Of a stretch of DNA of 64,000 nucleotides, positions 1 through 10,068 are shown piece after piece. The notes beneath the pieces were generated by a model. The model was not told where the DNA came from and did not search any database. It was given only the letters and a program-made list of their open reading frames with translations. Origin of the DNA: CAVQAH01 sp963784195 (GTDB lineage Bacteria > Acidobacteriota > Vicinamibacteria > Vicinamibacterales > 2-12-FULL-66-21); the NCBI GenBank assembly GCA_963784195.1, contig CAWARA010000020.1:1178001-1242000 (forward strand). The letters run 5' to 3'. Both the position numbers and the translations under genes were made by a program. Each line of letters opens with the position of its first letter. Within the stretch, counting starts at the first letter, position 1.

Positions 1-316
1 GAAATCCACCCGCACCGGCGAAACCTGTCTGGACGGCGATCATCGACTGGCCCGTCACGAGGGGGCCATCGAATTCAGTCAGCGCCAGCAGTGTCCCGTG
101 ATCCTCGGCGGGGTTGAAGCCATTCAGGTAGACGTCCGGGTTCGGGCCGCTCGGGTCGAACGTGTCGGTCGGATCCCAGGGCGGGGTCTGGTTCTCCACC
201 CATTTATCCGGAATGCCCACAGGCCGCAGACAAAAGGATGCGATCTGTGCCTCCGCAGGCGCAGCGGCACTCGTCAGGCACACCGACACACCAAAAACGA
301 AAAGGTATTTACGCAT
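1..316 (-). CDS. Secreted TadG/pilus-assembly-like protein, 3' end cut by window edge
   Basis: Reverse-strand reading frame opens at an ATG (316-314) and stays open to the window edge, giving 105 codons. The first ~24 residues form a clear signal peptide (basic MRK start, hydrophobic core, Ala-rich cleavage region). The mature part has GIPDKW, QTPPWDPTDTFDP and a GFNPAEDHG-type segment, which resembles the extracellular domain of Tad pilus TadE/TadG-like proteins of Acidobacteria. Here that domain directly follows a signal peptide, so this may be a stand-alone exported form. The C-terminus is missing. The family assignment is from memory of motifs; export is well supported, the pilus role is inference. 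Confidence 0.5.
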   Translation of the reverse strand, partial: MRKYLFVFGVSVCLTSAAAPAEAQIASFCLRPVGIPDKWVENQTPPWDPTDTFDPSGPNPDVYLNGFNPAEDHGTLLALTEFDGPLVTGQSMIAVQTGFAGAGGF

Positions 317-488
317 TTTTGGAACCTGCGCCCCTTACCAATCCTGTTTTGCACGGGTCAACGCTGTTTCGTCGGAAATCGCGGCGGCAAGACTGCAACA
401 CCGGTACCCGGTATGTTGAGTTTCTGAGAGGCTTGATTCGGAGCGACGGTAAGCCCGAAGGATCGTCAGCTGGCGCGCCGGCCCCTGT

Positions 489-3235
489 TTATCTCGCTGC
501 GGGCCAGTTGACGACGAGCGTGATCGGAGGCGTCACTTCCTCGACAAACGTATTCACGAGAATGCGCTGGCCATCAGACGTGACGTCGTACGGATACGCG
601 TCCAACCGCGCAGGACGCGGACGGATCGTGAAGAGCGGCCGCGCCGCGCCGACCTCGAACTGCGACGTGCGGCCATCGACCGCGGCGGCGGTCAGCATGC
701 CATCGAGCGCCATGTACAAGATCTCTCTGCCGTTCTGGGTCCATCGTGGGATGGTTTCCGCCGGCCGTCGACACCAGTGTTTCACTGTTCCGCGCCGGAA
801 ACTGCGTGACGTACACCTCGCGCCGCCCGGACTTGTCCGACATGAAAGCCACCCACCGCCCATCGGGAGAGAACTGAGGATGCGATTCGAGGAACCGCGT
901 TTCCAGGAAGGGCGACGCTTTCTTCCCATCGAGCCGTGGCAGTATCCAGATGTCGCTGCGACCGATGATGCCGCCGCCGGCGACGTAGATCAGAAACCGG
1001 CCATCCCAGGAGGCGTGGGCGTTGAACTTTCCGAGATCATCTTCGTACAGGAGTGTCTCGCTGTCCGAGCCCCTCGATGCCTTCTCGTACAGGTGAACGC
1101 TCCCCTGTCGCAGCGAACTGAAGACGATGCGGTCACCGTTCGGCCGTGACCAGTTCGGGCCGAAGTCATCGCCCGATTCGAACGTAAAATTTTCCACCGA
1201 GTCCGCGCACCACGTCGAAGGTCCAGAGATCGCTGGTCCCATGCGCCGGATTCATGAGGCTGGTGGCCGCCCGCGAGCCGTCCGGCGACAAGGCCACGTC
1301 GACGTAGTCATCTTTATCCCCGAGGGTGGCAAGCCTGGTCCCTTTTCGATCGAACCAGGTGAGTTGAGACAGCACTTGAGAGCTCGTCTGATACGCCAGC
1401 TCACCCGTCTGCGACACCGTGAACGCTCCGGTCGCATATCGTTCTGAGGCTGATAGACACCGGTGACCTGAATTTGCTCGACCAGAGATACCGGCTGCCC
1501 TCGGAGCTCGAGACGGTCGACATCAAAGGGCTGCGCGAGCAACGCACCGGCGCGAAGGTAGATCAGGTGACCGTTCGCATACTTCGCGTTCGCTCCACCC
1601 TCCAGGATCAGCTTGTCGGGGCCCTTCCCGTCGAGCGAACCGACGTAGAGGCCGCGCGGAACCGTTCGGCCCGCTTTGCTCCCCACCACGAAATAGAGAA
1701 AGCGCCGGCCATCCGGAAGAAAGAATGGATACGAGTGCTGGACGTCGCCGCTGCCTTCAACCAGCGTCGTCACCTCGGTCTGAGGGCCGGCCGCTGCCGA
1801 TACACGAAACAACGGTGAGTTCCCGGTAGGCGTGAAAAGGATCACGTCGTCGCTGTTCCAGGCCCCTGTTGCACTGAACGCCGCATCGCACAGCGTGACC
1901 ACCTCCCCGCTGCTCACCTCGACTTTTTTCAGCTTTCTCTGGGCAAGAAAGGCGACGAACCGAGAGTCGGGCGACCAGAACGGGTAGGCCGCGCCTTCGG
2001 TGCCTTCCAGCGGCTGCGTGACCCGGCTGTTGAGACGCCGTATATGCAGCAGGGAACGTCCGGCAGAGTCCGAAGCGACCAGTGCGAGCCGTCGGCCGTC
2101 GGGCGAAAGAGCGAAGCGCCCTGACGCGGGACCCGACAAACGCACGCCGTCAGGAAGAACGATCGACGAACTGTAGGTGCGGACATCCGCAGGCGCACGA
2201 TTGACAGAACCAAAGCGGTTGATCGACAGGGTGGCCACGAGTCCGGTCAGGCAGATCGCGGCGACTCCCCACGCGATGCGTTCCCTTGTTCGGGGAGCGC
2301 CGACCGGCGGTGCGGTCTGGCCGACGCTATCGGACGGGTTAATGAGCGCTTCGTCGATTTCGATACGCGCGTCAGCGATGTCATGCAGGCGGTGCTTCGG
2401 ATCCTTCGCGAGGCAACGGTGGAGCAGCCACTGGATCCTCGGCGACAGCGTCGCGGGGAGCGAGCGCCAATCCGGCTCGCGTTCCAAGACGCGCGCGATC
2501 ACATCAGAGATCGTCTGCCCGGGAAAGGCGCGGCGACCGGTCACCATCTCATACAGGACACACCCGAATGCCCAAATATCGGTCCGCTTGTCGATTGGAA
2601 GGCCTCGGGCCTGCTCGGGGCTCATGTACGCCGCCGTGCCGAGAACAACGCCGAGTCGCGTTCCGCCGGACGTGATTGTCGCTGGATCGGGTGCGTCGTC
2701 AGAAAGCGACGGCTCGAGCGACTTGGCCAGACCGAAGTCGAGGACCTTCGCCTGGCCGTCGCGTGTCAGCGCGATATTGGCCGGCTTGAGGTCACGGTGC
2801 ACGATGCCTTTCTCGTGTGCAGCCTGCAGGGCATCGGCTATCTGCCGCGCGATCGCCAGCGCCTTGGGAAGGGGAACTGCGCCAGTCTCTATCAGATTGC
2901 GCCAGCGTGTCGCCTTCGACCAGTTCGAGGATGAGAAACCGGGAGCCGCTGACCTCTTCGAGTCCGAGAATGGCTGCAATGTGAGGGTGGTTGAGTGATG
3001 CGAGGATCTGCGCTTCCCGCCGAAATCGGGCGACGCGATCCGAATCGGCGGCTACGCTGTCGGGGAGTGCTTTGATGGCGACGTCGCGCCCAAGGCGCGG
3101 ATCGCGCGCTCGATAGACATCGCCCATCGCGCCCGCCCCCAGGGCGGTCACAATCTCATACGGACCGACGAGAGCTCCTGCGGACAGGCCCATGCGATGC
3201 GTCGATTGATCTCGAAGGCCCTGATTGTAGGTCAA
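489..3235 (-). pseudogene. Ser/Thr protein kinase with C-terminal PD40/WD40-like propeller, four frameshifts
   Basis: Membrane-anchored eukaryotic-type kinase read in pieces. The N-terminus carries a Gly-rich loop (LGAGAMGDVYRA) and the VAIK lysine; after a shift come IVHRDLKPANI, LDFGLAKS and SPEQARG. Then follow one membrane segment (around WGVAAICLTGLVATLSI) and repeated propeller motifs of the FSPDGRWVAF type. The frame changes near 2900 (one extra base), 1437 (one missing), 1190 (one extra, AAAATTTT run) and 748 (one extra). All domain residues remain, so assembly error is as likely as decay. Start is uncertain: TTG 3235 has AGGAG against it, while ATG 3193 begins directly before the kinase fold. 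It lies 58 nt downstream of the acyl-CoA-dehydrogenase-like gene and may be cotranscribed with it. Confidence 0.8.
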
Positions 3236-3293
3236 CTCCTCGGACCGGTGTGCACGAGTTACGGGATCGCCCGATGAAGACCGGGATGTTCAG

Positions 3294-4421
3294 TCAACCG
3301 CGAAGACAGAGGTCCTGGTGGTCCATGGCGCCTTGCGGACGCACGCCAATACTGCGCAGGATGATCTCGTCAGCGGTCGGCTGCGACTTGATGTAACAGA
3401 GCTCACTCGCGTCCGCTCGAACTCGTTGAGCATCCGCGGATGTCAGGCCCTCTCGACCTCGCAATACGTCCATCGTCGACTGCGCCATCAGCGAAACGCG
3501 CAGCTTCATCGCGCTGGTCGTCCTCTTCAAGCTCTTCAGGGGCTCGATGTCGGAACCTGAAGAAAAGTCATCGAGCAGACGGAGCGCATACGCCCGGAGC
3601 TGCGACAACTCGTTGAGGCTCATGATCTGTTCCGCCGAACGCCGGAGCTCCCACACTTGATGCAGGCGTTCGAGTCGAGCGAGATACAGTTCGGCAAGAA
3701 AGAGATGAAACCAACACCTTTGATAGTCCGAAGTGCAATGCAGGACTTCATCGTCGGCCACGAGTACATAGCGGCCGTGAGGTACCCGGTGGCTGGCAAA
3801 TGTCACTGACGACGTGTCCGACAGCCGCATCCTTCCGGAGAATTTCCAACCTCCGATACGCACCGAGTCGGCCCGCAGATCCGACGCACACAGCACCGTG
3901 CTGTTGCCGTTTGCCAATCGCGCCTTGAAGAACACGACGTCCGCAACGGTGGCCAGCGACATGTATTCGAACGTCCCATCTATTCGAATGCCCTCGCCGT
4001 CCTGGCGCGCGACCAGAGAATGATGGTCCCCTCGTGTTCGTTCGCTGCCGGCGTTAGCCAGGATCAGCGAGCGATTCCTGATCGTTCGCAGGAGCATCGC
4101 CCGCTGAAATCTCGCGACACTCAGGAGTGGCAGGGAAATGCACTGCAGGACGCACAGCGGGTAGAGGTGCATGGCCACTGCGATGCCTAACGGTAGGCAA
4201 CTTGCGGCGAGGTTCCTGGCGGTCTCTGCAGCCGACTCGAAGACGACCGAAGCGCGTCGCCCCGAAGCCGGATACATCTCCAACCGGGAGCGAAGCCGGC
4301 TGAAGCCCTCCCGATACGCTTCACGCGCCGCCGGTCCATCGTCCACGCAGTTCACACGCTCGATGAACTCCGTCACGAACTGGTCGAGCGAAAAGCTCTG
4401 CTGGTAGTGGGCCGGCGCCAT
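3294..4421 (-). CDS. Acyl-CoA dehydrogenase-like protein
   Basis: A 375-residue protein from the ATG at 4421; an upstream in-frame TTG (4433) would place the start inside an operator, so I prefer the ATG. The middle part reads as an acyl-CoA dehydrogenase fold: a helical segment, then SLILANAGSERTRGDH, DGEGIRIDGTFEYMSLA and ADVVFFKARL, matching the N/middle-domain pattern around the FAD and substrate sites, followed by a helical C-terminal half. I cannot identify the catalytic glutamate, so activity is unproven; a flavin-dependent hydroxylase-like or catalytically degenerate paralogue is possible. Two dyads immediately upstream suggest repressor control. The kinase gene follows on the same strand. 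Confidence 0.55.
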   Translation of the reverse strand: MAPAHYQQSFSLDQFVTEFIERVNCVDDGPAAREAYREGFSRLRSRLEMYPASGRRASVVFESAAETARNLAASCLPLGIAVAMHLYPLCVLQCISLPLLSVARFQRAMLLRTIRNRSLILANAGSERTRGDHHSLVARQDGEGIRIDGTFEYMSLATVADVVFFKARLANGNSTVLCASDLRADSVRIGGWKFSGRMRLSDTSSVTFASHRVPHGRYVLVADDEVLHCTSDYQRCWFHLFLAELYLARLERLHQVWELRRSAEQIMSLNELSQLRAYALRLLDDFSSGSDIEPLKSLKRTTSAMKLRVSLMAQSTMDVLRGREGLTSADAQRVRADASELCYIKSQPTADEIILRSIGVRPQGAMDHQDLCLRG

Positions 4422-4423
4422 AA

Positions 4424-4462
4424 CTGTAGACAATCTACAGCCTTAGACGTAGACGGTCTACG
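4424..4462 (-). promoter_or_regulatory. Tandem dyad operator (core GTAGA-N3-TCTAC, twice)
   Basis: Two perfect inverted repeats: CTGTAGA-CAA-TCTACAG at 4424-4440 and CGTAGA-CGG-TCTACG at 4448-4462. Both share the core GTAGA-N3-TCTAC and their centres are 23 bp apart, about two helical turns. The proximal dyad ends 3 nt before the ATG of the acyl-CoA-dehydrogenase-like gene, a position suited to a repressor that blocks transcription or translation. A small winged-helix repressor is a plausible binder, but no such regulator gene is adjacent. Confidence 0.65.
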
Positions 4463-4530
4463 GCTTGTTCCGAAGTCGGCAAAAGCGCTGGTAATCGAGC
4501 TGCTCGAGGGAACAGCTGGGCTTTTCGCGG

Positions 4531-5713
4531 TCAGCGAAGTGGGATGAACTCTCCGTCGTCGATCACCCGGTTCTTCACCTGGTAGAAGGTGACGCCGGAG
4601 ATGGCGGGGACGACATTGGTGGTGGGGCCGACGACAGCCGCCGCCTGGTGAAAGCGGGTGCGGACTGCCGACGCGTAGTGGATGGACTCGCGCGTGTGAA
4701 AGTGGCCACCCAGCGCGAGAACCCAGTCACGCGTCTGGAGAATCGGCATGACTTCCTTGAAATTCGACACGACGTGCCTGAAGACGGTGCGGTCGCCGAC
4801 CTTGATGAGAGTCGGCGCGGGACCGTCATCGCGATAACCATCCAAGGCTTCTACGGCGCTGACAAACGGAATGTGGTTGAACGTGACGACCGGCGTTCCG
4901 GCGGGCAGTCGTGCGAGATCCGCCCGCAACCAGGCGAGTTGTACGGGATCGATGTGGCCGTAGTACCAGAGATCGGCGATGTCAACTGAGTCCAAGCCTA
5001 CGAAATGCACGTCACCGTAGGTAAACGAGTAGTAGTTCGGCCCGAGGCGCTGGCGGTACATGCCCTTGCCGTAGAGCGGATGTGATGCGACTGACGAGAG
5101 AAAGATGACGCTCGATGCCGAAGTTCTCGTGGTTACCCGGCACGCTCCACACCGGAACCGGAAACCGGCGCGTTTCCTCCGTGTAGAGGTCGTAGTAGCC
5201 TCGGGCCTCCTCTTCGCGGACGCGTAGCGCGTCGCGCACCAGGTCCCCCGTGACCAGAACGAAATCGGGACGACGGGCTTCGACGATCCCGCGAAGCTGC
5301 TGGAGGCGAGCAACGCTCTCCTTGCTGACGTGCGTGTCCGATGCATGGATAAAGTTGAATGTGCCTGAGCCCTGTCGGGCGGCCAGCGCAAAATCGGCGC
5401 GTGCGCCGGATGCTGGCGAAGGAGCCGTCTGCCAGAAGTGGCCGACGGACACAAAGCCGCTGGGCAGGCTGACGAAGACGACGCCGTACCCCGCACTTGG
5501 GAGAGTGTAAGTGCCGTCCGCGGCGGTCTGGACAATCTCGTGCTGGTTCGAGACCACCACCCCGCCGAGCCCCTGCTCGCCGGCATCGCGCCGCCCGTTC
5601 TTATTCGCGTCGTCGAAGACCACGCCGGCAACCGGCGTGGGCGCCTGGGCCTGCGGCGGCACGGCGACGAGCAGCAACAGGATCGCGGCGAGGCAGCAAC
5701 GAACAGCTTCCAT
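4531..5713 (-). CDS. Secreted calcineurin-like metallophosphoesterase (one frameshift)
   Basis: Exported phosphoesterase. The chosen ATG (5713) begins a signal peptide (hydrophobic AAILLLLVAV, cleavage after AQA). A MetallophosN/SdrD-like beta domain follows (GVVFDDANKNGRRDAGEQG), then the metal centre motifs in order: HASDTHVS, VTGDLV, GNHENFG, FNHIPF and GGHFHTRES. The frame slips once near 5088 (one extra base, between HLSLVS and HPLYGKGMYR); all motifs survive if it is corrected. Restored length is about 393 residues, normal for the family. The substrate is not indicated. It is transcribed divergently from the M28 peptidase gene, 73 nt away. Confidence 0.85.
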
Positions 5714-5786
5714 AGCGACCAAGATTACCGGATCGCCGACGCGTTACGCTGTCGGCTGCCGGTATCCGCTACAATTCCGCAAGATC

Positions 5787-7403
5787 ATGAAGCTTCCATA
5801 TCTGCTGATGGCTCTCGTCGCGCTCGTCATCCAGGATCCGTCGGCCGAAGGCAAACGATGGTGGAGCCACATCGAATTCCTGGCCAGCGACGAGCTCGAA
5901 GGGCGCAATGTGGGCACGCCCGGCCTCGAGAAGGCCGCCGCCTATGTCGAGGCACAGTTCAAGGACATTGGGTTGAAACCGGGGGGCCTCTCCGGATACC
6001 GCCAGCCGGTGAAGCTCGACTCACGTGTCCTGGTGCCGGAGCAATCGACGCTCGTGCTCGTTCGAAACGGGCAGGAGGAGCCACTGGCAGTGGGGGAGGA
6101 CGCGTCGCTGAGCGCGCGCGGCGAACTGGATGGCTCGATCGAGGCGCCGATGGTCTTCATCGGTTACGGGCTGTCGATTCCCGAGGCAAAGTGGAACGAA
6201 CTGGAGGGGCTGGACCTGCGCGGGAAGATCGCCGTGTACGTCAACGCACCCGCGCCGGTCGACGTGTCGGACAACGTGAGGTCGCACGTCAGCTCCGCCG
6301 GCGAGCGCTGGGCGGTGCTGAAACAGGCGGGGGCAATCGGAATCGCGACGCTGCCCAACCCGCGTCCACCCGCCGGGACGACCCCGGATGCCGCTGCGAA
6401 TGCGCCAGGCGGCACCGGTTCAGGACGCGGCGCCGCGCAGGCTCCCCAACCCACGATCGTCCTCGCCGATCGTGATCTCCAGGAGCAGGCGGGACAACTC
6501 GTTTCAATCACGATTACCCGCCGGGGCGCCGAGAAGTTCCTCGCCGGCAGCGAACACACGATCGACGAGCTGAACCAACTCATCGCCGACAAGAAGCCAC
6601 TGCCGCGCTTCGCGTTGGCGGGAACGCTTCGGGCTCACGCCACGGTGAAGCGCGACACGATCGAGTCTGCGAATATCATCGGCCTCTACGAAGGCTCGGA
6701 TCCACAGCTGAGAACCGAGTACGTCGTCATGTCGGCGCACCTCGATCACGTCGGCATCGGCCGCGCCATCAATGGCGACAGCCTCTACAACGGCGCAATG
6801 GACGACGCCTCGGGCGTGGCGTCGTTGATCGAGGTCGCGCGGCTGCTGACTCAGTCTGGCTCACCGCCGAAACGGTCGATCGTGTTCGTTGCCGTGACCG
6901 CAGAGGAAAAGGGGCTGCTCGGATCGAAATACTTCGCTGCACGGCCGACCGTCGCATCTGACAGGATGGTCGCCAACATCAATCTGGACATGTTCCTTCC
7001 GCTCTATCCGCTGAAGGTCATCGAAGTGCAGGGGCTGACCGAATCGTCGCTCGGCGAGACCGTGGGCGCGGTTGCGAAGGAGCTGGGCGTGGATGTCCAG
7101 ACCGATCGGGAGCCCGAGCAGAATCGCTTCATTCGGAGCGATCAGTACAGTTTCATCCGAAAGGGCGTTCCGTCGCTGGCGTTCAAGTTCGGCTACGAGT
7201 TCGGCTCCCCTGAGGAGAAGATTCGCCGCGACTGGGTTCGGGACGTCTATCACAAGCCGAACGACGACGCGAACCAGCCGGTCGACCTCGAGGCGGCAGT
7301 CAAGTTCAATCGGGTGATCCTGGGGCTACTGCAGCGCGTCGCGAACGACCAGGCGCGGCCGAGATGGAACGAGACCAGCTTCTTCAAGCGGTTCGCGAAA
7401 TAG
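5787..7403 (+). CDS. M28 family zinc peptidase with PA-type insert
   Basis: A 538-residue exported aminopeptidase-like protein. The ATG at 5787 gives a short hydrophobic leader; the longer open frame upstream overlaps the divergent gene and is not used. Residues ~20-50 hold the family's IEFLASDELEGRNVGTPG motif, and a PA-type domain insert follows. The cocatalytic zinc site is complete: SAHLDHVG, GAMDDASG, TAEEKG, NINLDMF and a terminal VYHKPNDD histidine. It probably hydrolyses N-terminal residues of peptides in the periplasm. A low-complexity Pro/Ala/Gly stretch (around residues 190-215) lies within the PA region. A TACAAT hexamer 11 nt before the start may be part of its promoter. Confidence 0.9.
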   Translation: MKLPYLLMALVALVIQDPSAEGKRWWSHIEFLASDELEGRNVGTPGLEKAAAYVEAQFKDIGLKPGGLSGYRQPVKLDSRVLVPEQSTLVLVRNGQEEPLAVGEDASLSARGELDGSIEAPMVFIGYGLSIPEAKWNELEGLDLRGKIAVYVNAPAPVDVSDNVRSHVSSAGERWAVLKQAGAIGIATLPNPRPPAGTTPDAAANAPGGTGSGRGAAQAPQPTIVLADRDLQEQAGQLVSITITRRGAEKFLAGSEHTIDELNQLIADKKPLPRFALAGTLRAHATVKRDTIESANIIGLYEGSDPQLRTEYVVMSAHLDHVGIGRAINGDSLYNGAMDDASGVASLIEVARLLTQSGSPPKRSIVFVAVTAEEKGLLGSKYFAARPTVASDRMVANINLDMFLPLYPLKVIEVQGLTESSLGETVGAVAKELGVDVQTDREPEQNRFIRSDQYSFIRKGVPSLAFKFGYEFGSPEEKIRRDWVRDVYHKPNDDANQPVDLEAAVKFNRVILGLLQRVANDQARPRWNETSFFKRFAK

Positions 7404-7465
7404 GAGAGCACGATTCCGCAACCGTGCGGTAGTCGGTTCGACGCTATCGTTGATAGGATTGCTTC

Positions 7466-9855
7466 GTGATACAGGATCTCGTCTACGCCTTTCGCAACCT
7501 CCGGCGACATCCACTTCTCGGCGCGATTGCGGTGCTGATCCTGGGCGTGGGCATCGGCGGCGCGACCGCTGTGTTCAGTGTGGTCGACGCCGTGCTGCTG
7601 CGGCCGCTGCCCTTCGACAGTCCCGACAGGCTCGTCCGGATTTTCGAGGTCACGCCTGATGGCGTCCCGTTCGCGTTCTCGGCGCAGAATTTTCTCGATC
7701 TCGAGGCAGGAACCAGAACACTCGAGCACGTCGCGGCATTTCGCGAAGGCGGAACGATGGTCCTGGCGGATGGCGGCGAGCCGCAGCGTGTCGTCGCTGT
7801 GCCTGCCAGCGCTTCGCTTTCAGACGCACTGAGAATCTCTCCCGCGCTTGGGCGATTCTTCAGCAAGGCGGAAGACCGACCCCAGGCGCCGGAACGTCCG
7901 GTCGTGCTCGGCGACGCCCTGTGGCGCGAGCGGTTTGGCGCCGATCCTTCAATCCTCGACCGCATCGTCCGGCTCGATGGCGAGTCCTTCAACGTCATCG
8001 GCGTGATGCCGCGCGGATTCGACTTTCCGGGCGGCGCCGGCGCGTGGATTCCGCTCCGCGCCGATCGTCAGCAAGACAGCGACGACAAGGACCTCGCCGT
8101 CATCGGCCGGCTTGCCCGAGGCGCTTCGCTGACCGGGCTGCGAGGTGAGCTGCGCGAGTTCGGCCGCGGTCTTTCGGAGACGCGTCCGGCGTCCAACCGC
8201 GGGTGGAGCGCCGGGGCGATGCTCTTCGACGAGTGGCTGGTCGCGCCGCGATTCCGGGACGCGGTGTGGATCCTCTTCGGCGCCGTCGGCCTGCTGCTCC
8301 TGCTCGCGTGTGCCAACGTGGCGAACCTGCTGGTCGCGCACGGCGCCACGCGACAGGGCGAAATGCGCATCCGTGCCGCGCTCGGCGCCGGACGGGCACG
8401 GATCGTCCGGCAGCTCTTCACCGAGGCGGCGGTGCTCGGCGTCGCGGGGCACAATCGCGGGTGTGCTGGTGGCGTCGTGGTGCATCGTGGCCGTGCACGC
8501 GCTCGGCGACGGCCGCGTGCCGCGTTTCGAACAGGTCCGTGTCGACCACGATAGTTCTCGTGTTTGCCTGCTTCGCCGGTATGGTGAGCTGCCTCGTCTT
8601 TGGCCTCGCTCCAGCAATTCATGCGGCTCGTGTCGACCTGCGGACGGGCATGGATGCTGGTCTGCGGCATACGGCCAGGGGACGCCACCTGCGCCACGCG
8701 CTCGTCGTTGCCGAAGTTGCCCTCGCGCTGCTCTTGCTCGTCGGCGCTGGCTTGCTGGCCAACAGCTTCGTGCGCCTCGTGCGCACTGATTCCGGGTTCG
8801 AACCCAACGGCGTGATTGCGATGTCGCTTGAAGTCTCGCCTGCCCGATATCCGGACGATCGGCTGGCGGGGTTCTACCGCGATCTGCTCGATAGCGTTCG
8901 CGGCGTGCCAGGAGTGACCAGTGCAGCGGCAACGTCGACCGACCCCTTCAGGCAGTTCGGCTTCAGCAACAACGTCACGCCGGAAGATCGCGCGGCCTCG
9001 GCACCGCCGAGCGGTCTCGTGCAGGCCGACTGGCGGAGCGTCACGCCAGGCTTCTTCGAGACCCTTCGCGTTCCCGTCATCGCGGGTCGCACCTTCGCCG
9101 AAAGCGATGCAGCGGGCGGCGAACGTGTGGTCGTCGTGAACCAGTCGCTTGCGCGCCAGCTCTGGCCCGGGAGCGATGCGGTTGGCAAGCGGATCTATTG
9201 GGGCGGCACGACCGGACGCACGCGAACGGTGATCGGCGTGACCGGTGACTTTCAAGACAAGCAGCTGGATGCCACAGCCGGGCCAATGCTGTTCGTGCCA
9301 CACGCCCAGGTGGACGTTCCCGCGATGACGGTCCTGCTGCGAACGCCGCTCGATACCGCGGCCATCGCACCGGCGCTTCGGGCAGCTGTGCGCCGCCTCG
9401 ATCCCGCACTTCCTGCGCCCGATGTCCATGAGGTCGACGCCAGCCGCTCGGCGGCTGCCGCAGGACCTCGCTTCAATACGGCGCTTCTCGGCGCCTTCGC
9501 GCTGATCGCATTCGTGCTTGCCGTGACTGGCGTGTACGCGATGCTGGCGTTCACTGCCGTCGAACGGCGGCGGGAGCTCGCGGTGAGGATCGCGCTCGGC
9601 GCGAGCGCTCGGGAAATCGTCCGGCTTCTCGTCGCAAGCGGGCTGACGCTTGCCGGTATCGGGATCGTGATCGGTCTCGCATTGGCCGCGGGCATCACGC
9701 GCGTCTTGCGATCATTGTTGTACGGGGTCGCGCCGACCGATCCATGGACCTTCGGCGGTGCTGCGTTCGCTCTGCTCGCGGCGGCGGTGGTCGCCTGCTA
9801 CCTGCCTGCAAGACGCGCCGGCCGGCTGGATCCGATCACTGTCCTGCGCGACTGA
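7466..9855 (+). CDS. MacB-like ABC transporter permease (ADOP type), two frameshifts
   Basis: FtsX/MacB superfamily permease without its own ATPase domain. GTG start at 7466, 62 nt after the M28 gene. Domain order: N-terminal helix plus MacB periplasmic domain (LRRHPLLGAIAVLILGVGIGG onward), FtsX core (LLLLLACANVANLLVAH), a second helix and periplasmic domain, and a C-terminal FtsX core (LAVRIALGASAREIVRLL). The frame slips at the GGGG run 8446-8449 and the CC at 8546-8547; deleting one base at each restores one ~795-residue protein. Such orphan permeases are abundant in Acidobacteria and are thought to form envelope mechanotransmission or export machines; the partner ATPase is not in the window. 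Confidence 0.85.
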
Positions 9856-10068
9856 ACGTGCTTGCCACTGGGCCGGGTACTTTCACTTAACTCCTTCCGT
9901 TCCATCTATTTCTCCGGATCTGACGTGACTCCGATAGCCGATCGCGTCCAGGTTTTCGCGAGCACCACAACCATCGCAGGAACAGAAGCTCCACGGCGTG
10001 CCCGGGAAGTATTGCCAGGCGCCACCAGTTGATCGGTCCTATACTCGCCCGAAGGAAATGTCCAAAAG

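Noticed and set aside
5438..6475. 345-codon plus-strand frame over the M28 gene start
   Set aside because: Translation is Arg/Gly-rich without motifs, and the M28 frame is clearly real.
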